From Phoronis australis (Eukaryota; Phoronida; Phoronidae), in assembly GCA_002633005.1 (NCBI GenBank), contig NMRA01000464.1, positions 260,131 through 294,622 of the forward strand: a DNA stretch of 34,492 nt. The letters run 5' to 3'. Each line of letters opens with the position of its first letter. Position 1 is the stretch's first letter. Made by a program: the position numbers and the translations under genes. A model generated the notes under the pieces. The model ran no database searches. It had not been told where the DNA came from and saw only the letters and a list, made by a program, of their open reading frames with translations. Shown here piece by piece: positions 1-10,600 of the stretch.

Positions 1-3000
1 TAATTAATACCCTCGCCATGATTCAGGGCACCTCAATAGTGTTGGCTGCAGGAGATGCGAAGAATTCACAATTTAAACATATAATTGCACTAAATACCAC
101 TCGTCAAATGCAAATAAAAGATAAAACTTTTACAATAGACAATCATATTTGCTTAGGAAACAAAATGATGCTCACGGTGATATCAATGCGTTTTCAAGGA
201 CAACATGGCCATCATTCAGGAATCTTTCCTGAACTGATGCCACAGAACTCAGGTCACAAAAATAGATAGGAATAGTTGACGAATTTCTGATCTCGGCCGG
301 GGTACAAAATTGAGCTCAAAAAGGGTTTTAGTTTTGTGACAGGAAAGAGGCAAACAATATACCATGTTACAAATTACTTAATTTCAATTGATGTATATTT
401 TCAAGTTTTTGACCTAGGTTAACACTTTGAGATAAGGACTTAAAATACAGTTGGTATGAACCTAAGCTACTGCTATTTCTCTGAAGGTACATCTCTTGCT
501 GAGAATGTCCCTTTAAAGGCTATCTTGAATGGTAACCACCTGTAAATTTGGTTCCTATGCAGCATCGCTCTGAGCTCAACAGTGCAATAAATTGCCCAAT
601 GTAATGAAATACTACTAGCTTTTGTTTACATAACCTCGAGAATCACTTAATATTAAGTCATTTTAATAACACTGGCATGCAGTGGTGTTGATTCAGACCC
701 TTATTTGATATAACTGTTGATTAAATCTGCATTTTCATATCTTGCTAAGGCTCTGTTAGGACAATCTGGTAAGCCCAATACATATAAAAATACAATTCTG
801 TTGAAGTTAGGCATCAAGGTTATCTCAAACCTTATTTAGTGGCCTCCATTCTAACTTGTACATCAAAAAAACTAAGCTTTGTCAACTAGTAAAAGTATAT
901 ATTTTCTGAAAGAAAAAAGATCAGGAAATACAAAAAGTTTGGAAAGTTTCAGCAAAATCCACCAAGCCATTGTGTTCCTATGTTCAAATAAAGTCGATTT
1001 GCCGATTAAACTGGGAAGAGTGAAATTCACAAGGTCTTTGGTTAATTATTCTGTGAAAACTTGTTTTCGGTACACATAACCTATACAAGCCCTAACTATG
1101 TTAGCTATTTCAACATTCACTCGCAATGTTAACTGATTTTGCAGAGCGTAATTAAGTTAATTATCATTAAAACGCAATGTTCCCAGCCAACTCTTACTGT
1201 TGTTTGTTACCTTTTCTTATAAGTAGGATCATTTTTTATACGCACAGCCTGTACACGTGCTGGGAGACTGATACGAAACCAAGTAAGAAATAGGTAACAA
1301 AAATTGAATCGGTGGTTAAAGCATGTCGTTAGCAATAGATTGAAACATCAAAATGTCAATTTATTAACTGAATTAAGGAATTAAGGTGAGGATTTATCTT
1401 TTTTCACAACTTGCTGTGTCCCTGACCACAGAGGCCTGAGGTGACTCGTAGCATTTGTTCCCAACGCCAACATTTGTACGCATGTAGACGCACAACTCCC
1501 TCAGGATAAAAACTACGTTTATCATAATACACCTCGTTGACTCAATGTTATGGCGACTTAGTGAATGAAAGGACTGAGAGTATACGTAGCTGTCCTGTAC
1601 CTAGCAGGAGATTCGATTTGATTGAAAGCCCTTTAACCTTTGACCTCATATTAGTAGTATCCAAGTATCCATGTGGTAGTACGGTTCCAAGGTGATTCTG
1701 TTAAATCTTTTTTTCTCACTACGCGGTACATATTTTGTATTTGAAGTTCCCCGGGAACGAAGATAAGGTATTTTGCTGGACACATGTGAAATATTATAAA
1801 AATGGCCAATTTTTGAGAATAAGGTTTGAGATATCTTTAATGTACAAGAATAATCATTTCCAGGAGGTCGCTTTACACTTCGTTTGTCTCGTGATTGCAT
1901 ATCATTCTGCCCGCTTACGTATCCAGCAAAACATTTTAAAATCTGTCCAAATTCAATGTGCAAACTAAACGTGCTCAGAAATAATCCATCACTCCAACAT
2001 TTTACCTTTGTGTATATTTCTTTTAACTTGTCACGATCGGCTCGTCGGCTAAATATGGTTCCCTGAAAGTACAAAAAGACAAACTGAAAGAACTAACCGG
2101 AGCTTTTATCCATGCCGTAACACTGCAGTAATTCACTGTATACACTAAGATGAACACTGAAAAGTCTTGAGTACTTGGTGAGGAAAAAGAAAACTTAACT
2201 ACATCAATAAAATACAACAAACAATTAGAAGACTATATAACATATGAACATTTTGTAAACTGGCAACTGCAACATGAACTTAACTGTTACCTCGTGAACA
2301 AACAGGCTCAAACGCTAGCAATTTCGGCGGCATGTTCTTTAGTAGCAAAAACGCCAGTTATGTGAAGTGCCAAATTCTTCGTTGTTCTTAACTGGCAGTT
2401 TGAGTTACCTCAAAACTGCTGGAATTTTTGTTAACGCTTTTGTTGGCAGACCACTTAATACGCACAGAAGAGGCTTTAGTTTATCACTGCAATAAATATT
2501 TATGACAGAGAGCGAATTTGTTTTGACATCAACTTTTGGTATAAGTGACTGGTGTCATCTAGTGGTGAGAAACAAAACTAGCTGTTTTCAAAAAGAACTC
2601 CTTTGCAGACAGCTCGATTGCATAGGAACTAGGTTGGCGTTTTAGCCACAGAAACTGCTACCATTTTCCCCTCTCGTATAAGCCTACTATCATAGTACCG
2701 GATGTACAAAGACTGACACTGAAAGTTCATTTGGACAGAACAGTCACCACAAAGGCATGAAATTCCCATGATATAAATGTGGTTCATCTTAGTCTCACAG
2801 TGATTTGACACCAACCTCAAAGGTGTTCACAGTAAAATCTCACCAATTTTAAACAGAAGTAATTGTCACCTAAATCTTTAAGATATTTTTGTCATTTTTC
2901 AAACAATGCAGTGGATAGCCATTATTTCGCAAACATAGTACGTACGATATAAACTTTAATAGTGAAAACAGTTATTTGGTGCAATTTATTTTCATAGAGA

Positions 3001-3996
3001 AATGAAATTTTACTTGTTTGACATTCTGCGGCCTAAAGTGGGGAGATGTTAGTGTCACCAAAATGGTAGAATGCTTTAAGCTACAAACAACTGCTCTAAG
3101 TACTCTGAAGCAAAAGTGGTTCAAATTTGCCTGTAGACACCACATAGTCTCCTACCCATAGTATCAAAATTCCTAATTTTCTTTCTTATCTTCCAAGATA
3201 TGATGAAAATAATACACTTATTTTTACTACAATTAGCTCAGGTCTATTGAAAATGTTCTATTAACAAACAGGTCTGTGAAAAATCAAAGAGCACTGCTAT
3301 GTGTAGAAATATCTTAGGAAGCAGACAATTTCAAGAAATTTAACAGGAGTGTCCAAAAACAAACATACACAAGTTCATCAGTCACATAGGAAAATTTTTA
3401 TCATTCAAGTATATGATGACATACAAACACTGAGTGATAGCAGTTATCACAGACTTCAGCTATATTGCTATTCCTTTACCTGAATATACTTTAGGCTCCC
3501 AGAACACGGCAAACTAAACCTTGCTTAAAAATTTCTCCAGAATGGGACCGTGAGAAATTTATTATTTTGATCCCTGTCAGAATATGTAACAAATTTTAGA
3601 AATATCAGTATACCCAAATTCAAGAAATACGATCAGCCACTAAGAATCATTTTCCTCTGTGTGTCACATTATGGAAAATGCTATCTTCCGTGACTTTAAG
3701 AACTGCCAAGTGTATCTTCAGCTTATGCCGATGAACATGTAGTGTCCGATATTTGAGAAATGCCATGAAAGCCAAAACAGGCTTTCAAGCAGTTTTAGGT
3801 AAAAAAGTAAGAAAAAGGAGGACATATTTTCAAAAAGGTAATAAAAAGTAGGAACTGTGAAGTGAAAAGTAGAAAAAAGTAGGAACAAGAGCAGGCATTC
3901 AGGAGTAGTTTTCATCGATACATACCAATGACGTTCACCTCGTGTCACAGGCAGTACTCACCATTAGTTGGAGAGCCAGCAGGACTTTATTCACAC
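1..3996. other. Non-coding region with one diverged repeat copy
   Basis: No open frame here resembles a known protein, and all are short. Stretch 510-830 is a diverged interspersed repeat with a partner at 22995-23430. A single trace of the TCTAGTGG core found in the 32.5-kb array occurs near 2556. Nothing else is recognised; presumed intergenic sequence upstream of HAT1. Confidence 0.5.
510..830 (+). repeat. Diverged interspersed repeat, copy 1
   Basis: Shares many blocks in the same order and strand with 22995-23430: CTATCTTGAA, CACCTGTAAATTTG, CATAAATTGCC-like, GCATGCARTGGTGTT, TTCAGACCC, AGCCCAATACAT and ATTCTGTTGAAGTTAGGC. Roughly three quarters identical by eye with several indels. No coding capacity; class unknown. 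Confidence 0.75.
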
Positions 3997-4109
3997 TTTT
4001 GAGTGCAATACCATTTACGGTGTCCTGCTCCAGCGAGTTCGCAACAAATTGCAGTCAAAGCACAAAAATCTTTCCAAAAAGCCTATGCCTACTAACTACT
4101 AATCGGGGG

Positions 4110-4208
4110 CGTCAGTTTCTGACGTGACAAATCTGCAACTTGCGTCAGTTTCTGACGTGACAAATCTGCAACTTGCGTCAGTTTCTGACGTGACAAATCT
4201 GCAACTTT
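4110..4208. repeat. 3 x 33-bp tandem repeat, each with a short inverted repeat
   Basis: Units 4110-4142, 4143-4175 and 4176-4208 are almost identical. Each starts CGTCAGTTTCTGACG, a 6-bp inverted repeat around TTT. The array forms most of the loop between the arms of the fold-back element. Confidence 0.9.
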
Positions 4209-4431
4209 CGTGCGACAAAGTAGTTAATAGGCATGGGCTTTTTGGGAAGATTTTTGTGTGCTTTGATCGCAAATTTGTTGCGAACTCGCTGGAGCAGGAC
4301 ACCGCAAATGGTATTAAAAGAAAGAATAATTGCTAATGGTTTGTTGAACCTGTTTTGTGTAAATTTATCAAGTTTTGTGTTTGATAAGGACGACTGAAGT
4401 GGAATTTCTAGTCCCAAGTGTCATACCTTGT

Positions 4432-4480
4432 AATATATATATATGTATATGTATGTGTATATGTATATGTATATATATAG
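4432..4480. repeat. TA/TG-rich microsatellite
   Basis: Runs of TATATA and TATGTA, about 48 bp, between the conserved part of the fold-back element and its terminal hairpin. Absent from the matching place in copy B, where only a short TAGTATG remains. Confidence 0.8.
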
Positions 4481-4572
4481 TGTATTGGGACGATCAGAAA
4501 CTGAGGACGCCTGTGCGTAGGAGCATATTTACCCACAGGCGTCCTCAGCTTCTGATCGTCCCCAATACACTA
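4478..4572. repeat. Near-perfect 38-bp-arm hairpin
   Basis: Left arm 4478-4515 (TAGTGTATTGGGACGATCAG...) pairs with right arm 4534-4572 with one mismatch and one extra base, around an 18-base loop. A single arm of the same sequence, with a loop-like tail, occurs at 7039-7077 in copy B. Confidence 0.9.
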
Positions 4573-4574
4573 CT

Positions 4575-6663
4575 CTCAAGTTCCAAATAGTTGTATCTAT
4601 ACGATTATTTTTTTCAGACTCGTTTTCCGGTCTATGCAACGCTTATTCAGGCCTCTACGTTTATTAATTTTCTAACCTTTTTCCGCTCTCCACGATTATT
4701 TGATTCAGCAAGTTCTCAATTCTTGTTTCATTCATTACAAAGTTGTTGATGACACCGGGTATCGTACCTTGGTCGTAAGACGTGGGTAATTTGCTCTTTA
4801 AGTCGCTCTAAACCTCTATACCTCGAGTCACTCAGTTTAGAGTTCGTAATTTAGAAGAGCAATATACGACTCTGTGTTGCACACGGAAGTCACATGTCAT
4901 ACATTAAAAGATTTTAATCGCTAAAATATACAACTGTATGTTTCAAAGCATTAATAATCGGACTCCCAAGCAAGGGTTTACGCAGCAGAAGTCTGCTGGA
5001 CGGCCAGAATGTTATTTTGGATGGGTTCGACGGGATCGGTCAGAATTAAGAAAGTGTTGGCAAAATTTAAAAAGCTTGAAATGATGAACACTTCTTTTAA
5101 TATTAACGGCTGGTCGGCAGTCGCCCAAAGAAATAGGCCATCAGTAATTTCAGAAATGATGAATTTAATGCACAAAAAGTGCATTTTTCAATATTCCGCG
5201 CACCTCGTGACACTGATCATTGTTACCGGCAGCTCAATATACATATGAATAAAAACGCTTTCGACGAGTTTCTTTGGCTGATCCAATATTTATGATTGCA
5301 CCCTGTGAAAAACTAGCAAGCCGTAACAACTGTTCACTGTGTCTGTCCAAGTTTCTGGGGGAGTAATTCCAGGATTTTGCACAGCCAGTGTCATCTGCGG
5401 TTTCCGTCATTATTGACATGCGCATTCTGCATACTTGATCATGTCGTCTGCCGCGCAAAGGCCTAAAAGAATTTGAGGATTATTTTACAAACCGAGAGAT
5501 GTTCCAGATACAGACATTGATTCAGATGCTGGTATGACAAATAATCCAGCTACAGATACGGACCGTGGTGATAACGCGGCAAGTCAATGAAGCGTAAATA
5601 CCCGTGCAGTTAATGTACAGTGCCGAACCTTTCAATCAACCTAGGAACCAGGTTCTAGAATCAACAAAGTACCAACAAGTTGCCGACAATTGGACATCCG
5701 CACTTTTTACAATTCATTCCAAACTTGATAATAGATTGTTTTTATGAACAGGAAGAATTGACTTGTGGCAATCTTGAAATATAGTTGCTAACATTCGACA
5801 ATCCAGTCGATATCTATTGAAATTGATTTCTACTTGCTCTCTCGTCCAAATAAATGGAAAAGCGCACGTGAATCGGTTTGTTTCTTATACCTAATTTGAC
5901 ATTCAAGATGGTGGACGTAGTTGTGGTCGTGGACTCGAATGTTGGGCAATTCTGCACGAAATCTCAATTTCTGGCCGTGGAAAATTTTGGCTGTACCGAC
6001 TTTTTGACGTCGAATTCTGACTAACATTATGAGGGTATTGACTATGAACGTTGTGCAAGATATGAGATTGAGAGAAACAAAGGCTCGACTGTCAGGAACA
6101 TGTATGATAAATGCAACTCGTTTTACCAAGACACTTTATTGTCTTTATTCAGACTGTCGGCTTCGTGGAAGACTGGAGGTTGCTGCTGAAATCTTTACCT
6201 CCTTGTTATAATTTTTGAACTTAGTCGACATTGACATAGCCTCTAGTATGAATGTCACATTTTTTTTGAGTAAAATGATAACGCATACTGTTTGAAACAC
6301 ATCTATTTAGACTTCCATTTAAAGTTATTGAATAAACGAATGGTCTTTGTTTTAGCAATGACACTTTATTCCACTTCACTGTACTATGTTATGGCATGGG
6401 TGGATACACCACTGCAATAATTTAACTATGCTAATGTTCAATTTAAAAGTTTTTCTTTGAAACAATTACTTAAAGCGGTGGTAAGTCAGACAGAATATGC
6501 TTCTTTGCACTATTATTCCAATCCCATCTACATCATTATTAGATTTTGCACTTCCTATTATTTCCTTCTACCGTTACTAAATTTTACGCAAATTTGTAAT
6601 CAATGTTATTATTGTAGTCTATATTATTTCTAATTTTCCACAAATTTCCCATCTATACCATTA
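4575..6663. other. Non-coding region, no recognised gene
   Basis: A run from about 5441 encodes short acidic peptide pieces interrupted by stops, which could be an old transposon ORF, but I could not identify a family. No exons with convincing splice sites and similarity were found. Confidence 0.45.
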
Positions 6664-7095
6664 AACAAAAATGTTCACAAAAAGCCCAAACACACTTCCA
6701 TCTTGGACGGCTCGAGGTCAAAGACGGTACGCGTGAAGTCACAATGTCGGTCACGCCGTCCATCCATAATTCATCAGCAATTTCCGTACCGTCGTTGACC
6801 TCGAGCCATCCAAAATGGAAGTGTGTTTGGGCTTTTTGTGAACATTTTTGTTCTTTGACTGCGAATTTGTAACGAAGTCGCCGGAACAGGACACCGTGAA
6901 TGGTATTGGAAGAACAATTGCCAATGGTTTATTGAAACCTTGTTTGGTGTAAATTTATTGAGTTTTATGTTAGCTATGGAGGGCTGAAGTGAAGCACCCG
7001 TGGAATTTCTAGCCGGGAGTGTCATACCTTGTAGTATGTAGTGTATTGGGGACGATCACAAGCTCAGGACGCCTGTGACTGTGTATTTACCGTGG
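6664..7095. mobile_element. Fold-back (MITE-like) element, copy B
   Basis: Left arm 6664-6732 is the inverted repeat of 6785-6853, sharing GCCCAAACACACTTCCAT and the Xho-like CTCGAGG segment. From GGGCTTTTTG (about 6830) to GCCTGTG (7077) it runs parallel to copy A: same CAGGACACCG, GGTATT, GCCAATGGTTTATTGAA, GTGTCATACCTTGTA and terminal TAGTGTATTGGGG blocks. It lacks the 33-bp array and the TA microsatellite. Confidence 0.75.
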
Positions 7096-7517
7096 ACATT
7101 GCAGTTTTCACCAAGCTACTACCTACTGTCCGTGTTGTCTATGATCCACGTCATCGAATTTTGAATGGAAAGCAAGACACTGTTAAAATCGAAACAATAC
7201 GCTGAGAACTTTAAATGTTTAATTTCTGGTGAAATCATGAATGTTACGTAACAGATAGCGCTATTACAAGAAAGGATAAACAACGGAAGCTCACCGGTTC
7301 ACAAGCAGCTCTCCATTTAGATGGCAAAATTTGTTGGAACGCGCTATCCCATCGCCTCTGAAAAGACACAGACATTTTATTTCAATATTTCTTCATTCAA
7401 TATGCTCAACCGTCAACCTTGCCAAATGAATGTTATTATTGTAAATGCCGGAATCCTTTGTATATTTTCTTACCTTTCCAAAACTCGAAACGCTTTCCAT
7501 ATTGCTCACGCGAATAA

Positions 7518-7525
7518 GCGCGAAA
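7518..7525 (-). promoter_or_regulatory. E2F-type site upstream of HAT1
   Basis: GCGCGAAA on the + strand is TTTCGCGC on the other, a full match to the E2F consensus TTTSGCGC. It lies 72 bp before the HAT1 ATG. An S-phase factor fits a gene that serves newly made histones. Binding is inferred, not shown. Confidence 0.5.
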
Positions 7526-7537
7526 GTTCACGTGAAC
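7526..7537. promoter_or_regulatory. 12-bp palindrome with E-box CACGTG
   Basis: GTTCACGTGAAC is a perfect 12-bp palindrome centred on the CACGTG E-box (7529-7534), the core bound by Myc/Max and USF type bHLH proteins. It abuts the E2F-type site and lies 60 bp before the HAT1 start codon. Confidence 0.45.
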
Positions 7538-7580
7538 AACGATACCGGATGCAATCTAGGTCAGTCATGCTCTCCAGCTT

Positions 7581-7589
7581 ACGGAAGTA
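7581..7589 (+). promoter_or_regulatory. ETS/GABP-like site next to HAT1 ATG
   Basis: ACGGAAGTA carries the GGAA core in ETS-family context and lies 8 bp before the HAT1 ATG. Such sites often mark TATA-less start regions in animal housekeeping genes; no TATA box is evident here. The transcription start is not determined. Confidence 0.35.
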
Positions 7590-7596
7590 GAGAAAA

Positions 7597-7609
7597 ATGG
7601 CGGGTACAG
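7597..7609 (+). CDS. HAT1: HAT1 coding exon 1 (start codon, MAGT)
   Basis: Only 13 coding bases: ATG GCG GGT ACA G, followed by the donor gtgagg. The ATG has A at -3 and G at +4, a good initiation context. It encodes MAG, as human HAT1 begins, and its phase (one base over) fits exon 2 exactly. The exon is too short for similarity alone, so the call rests on start context, donor, phase and the promoter-like sites just upstream. An alternative 5' exon outside this stretch is possible. Confidence 0.75.
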
Positions 7610-10600
7610 GTGAGGATTCAATTTGTGCTTCGAAACAAATTCTTTATCTCTCTGTGCACGAACGAAACTAAGCTAAAATATTTATGCATGAAAATAAAAA
7701 ATATTTCGCTATATTTTACCTTCGTATTTGTCTGCGTGTAATAACTACTGCCCGAGTTTGCTTCCGTCGCGGAATTCGACTTTCGCTAGTGTTGTGTTAG
7801 AACTTAGATTACTATTACAAAAAAGAAAAACAACCTATTAATAACACCAGACAATTTAGTCAATATAATTCAAACATATCCATGAACATCTGTGGAGGTT
7901 CAATCAAGCTTCCGTTGCCTGTACTGTAGCCAACCAGCTAGCTGTATGAAGACTATCGTCCAAATACAGCTAGGTACCACAGTGTGTTGAGCTCTGACAG
8001 ACTGACTCGTCGGACGTAGCGTCCCCACTTTAAACCACGATAACTTCTTCAATTTTCAACCTAGAATCATGATTTTAGTATCCACATGTTCACAAGGCGT
8101 ATAGAAATTGATCTGTCTGTTAATTTTGCCATACCTTCATCCAATTGACTTTGAAGTTAGAGTTCTTTTGCCGACTTTGTTGCCAGTCGGTTACCTGTAC
8201 AGTGACGTCATAGGAATGCCTGACACCTACCGGCGATTGTGTGTATTCATTTGCAGGGTAAGGAAATGATGGGTCACAATGTCAAGAGGCACGGAAGAAA
8301 AATCCGCAATAATCACGTTGCTTCGTGCAACGATACTGAACTCATTTATAATTGCGTGATTCAAAGTGTTTTGGGAACCAAGTGAGGCTGGTGTCGTTTG
8401 TCACATTTCATTCAAGCGCGTAAAGTTAGAAATCGTGTTGATGCAGTTAGACCTTTGCTGTTTGGTGCCTGAAAGCAAAATGAATTTCGTTTGCAATTAT
8501 AACGTAATTATTAATTCTTGTATTAGCATTGTACCAATAAGAGTGTAGGCCTAATAATGGTAAATATTTTTATTGTAAAATAGTAATTATACAGAAAATT
8601 TAATTTGGTGCACCTTATACTGTTTTAGAAAAGTGAAACAGCCCAATTGGGAAGTAGGTAGTGGCCCTTAAAAGGGCTGTTGGGTTTTTGGTACTCAAGG
8701 ATTGGGGTACCACAGTGCTATGTGGTCAAGTATCGTAAAAAATGCCTGTTGACTGCTGTTGCGTGCTCAACGTTCCCGCCACATGAACTCGTCAAGATGC
8801 ACATCCAACATGTCAGGGAGGACACCACACATGCTCTTGAACCTCATCTTCACGTTCTTCCAGTAGCACTTGACATGTTTGGTGCATGCGCCAGTCTGTG
8901 GATCAACGAAGTTCATGGTATTGTTGATTGTCTGGTGGGTGTCATGCGGCACAATGGAGAGGTTGGCGATACCGTTGCAGGCAGCCCACATGTCGCTGTG
9001 GAGGACGGAGCCGGACAAGATGAACTGTTGTATGATGGGAAGAAGTGTATTGGCATTCCTGTTCGGCACAAAACTGCAGAAATCCAACGTTCTGTGCGAG
9101 GCAGTATCCTCCAAACACCCATCGTTGCTGAACCACATGGCCCACATTGTTCTTTCTTCTGGCCATCAACGACTCATCAATTTGCACGATGACTCCGGGG
9201 CCACCAACCCGTAAGGGTTGTTCATGAGTTGGGTGGAACATGCGTCTCGGAGGTTGCTATACCAAGTCATTACCACTGTCTGGTCTACTCCCAGCATCTC
9301 CTCGTCAAGCGCTATCAATTGCTTGAATGCCCACACCCAGACAGGCCTGGCCATAGTGGGACACGTTCCTCGCAACTGAGGAAGTTTGAAGTGTACAGAC
9401 ACGGCTAAATACCGACATAGCAGTGAGGCTCGTGGTCAAAAAATTCCGCGCACAATGATTTTTCAGCACTGTCGGATTGATAAATTGATGACATTACTGT
9501 AGAATTTTAGAACTGTAGCTAAGGCATTTTTTACATATGTACACGTTCATGGACTGGGCGCTTATTTTAGCGAAGTTTGAAAACGAGTGGGGGACGCTTA
9601 TAGGGTATGGGCGCTTGTTATGGTGAATGTCATTATTTGTAAAATAATTTTTGCGAAAATGACATTGTTCATGACAAAAAGAAATAAGTTCTAAGAAATA
9701 TGGTATTTCACTTGCTATAAGCACATGGACCGATCTTCCGACTTTCCCCCCTATTCTTCGTTTCGGACTAGTCCACAAATTCCTTTGTGCACGACCACAC
9801 ACTGTGATCATTTGTATAGACGAATCGCGTAACGGGTGACATCTACTGAATCGGTAATATCGCATTCACTACGCCGATGTTTTTTACTGCTGGAGCATGG
9901 ACACACTGGCCAAACTGAACCTTAATTCATGGTAACAACAGCACAAGGAGGGAAAATTTATTCATGTTCATCTGGGAAATGATATAGTGCTTTTGTGCTC
10001 TGAAAATTTGCCCTGCCACCTGGGCGACCGGCAAGTCAACTTCTACTCGCCCAGCACCATTTTTTCTGGCATTGGCGACTGGGCGAGTGGTTAAGTATAT
10101 CCCTGAAGCATCATCCTGTTTTTGGATGGAATCGAGGTATTTTGCGCCACCTGGTGGCCAATTTTTGCTGTTTTCAAATCTTGTTTTTGGCGTCCACCCC
10201 CTATATGTTTTCAGCGTGAAGAGGACGTTAGATGATGGTAGCTGACTACTGTGGCGCCTCCTAGTGGTATTTTTAGTTTGTTTTTCACCCATAACTGTAT
10301 CTTCAAAACCCACTGCAGGATCTTTATTAAATTTAGTAAGTGAATTTATGTGAAGATAACAGACGATGACTGTCAGGCAGATTGAACGGACGCTGTGCCC
10401 ACAAGTGACAATTTCATTTTCTCTGAAGTTCCTTGACAGATTTTATGAAATATGGCATGATCCCGTTTTTGGATGGATTGTATGTTTTTACGCCATCTAG
10501 TGGCCATTTTTTAATACAAATAAATAACCCTAAAAGCACACCATTTGTGGGCTCATTTCAACTCTCTGTGTTGCTCTAGTTTACAAGTGTCAGACGCCAG

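Larger units (their letters stand above)
3997..4572. mobile_element. Fold-back (MITE-like) element, copy A
   Basis: Left arm 3997-4099 is the inverted repeat of right arm 4220-4319; both carry CGAACTCGCTGGAGCAGGACAC or its complement. The loop holds three 33-bp tandem repeats. To the right follows a region also present in copy B (6864-7077), a TA-rich microsatellite, and a second hairpin at 4478-4572. No transposase is encoded, so if mobile it is non-autonomous. Confidence 0.75.

Noticed and set aside
4110-4208. CRISPR-like array (three 33-bp repeats)
   Set aside because: There are no unique spacers between units, so it is a plain tandem repeat, and the window is eukaryotic.
5441-5590. Acidic peptide (starts MSSAAQRPKRI, then a stop, then KPRDVPDTDIDSDAG) as a possible old transposon ORF
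   Set aside because: It is interrupted by stops and I could not match it to any family; too weak for a feature.
8660-8677. GGCCCTTAAAAGGGCT as a histone-type 3' stem-loop
   Set aside because: The stem has six pairs and a four-base loop, but the loop is TAAA rather than the pyrimidine-rich UUUC type, and no histone gene precedes it.
8680-9192. 170-residue open frame on the + strand, the longest frame in its area
   Set aside because: It is the antisense shadow of the Merlin relic, which reads sensibly on the - strand.
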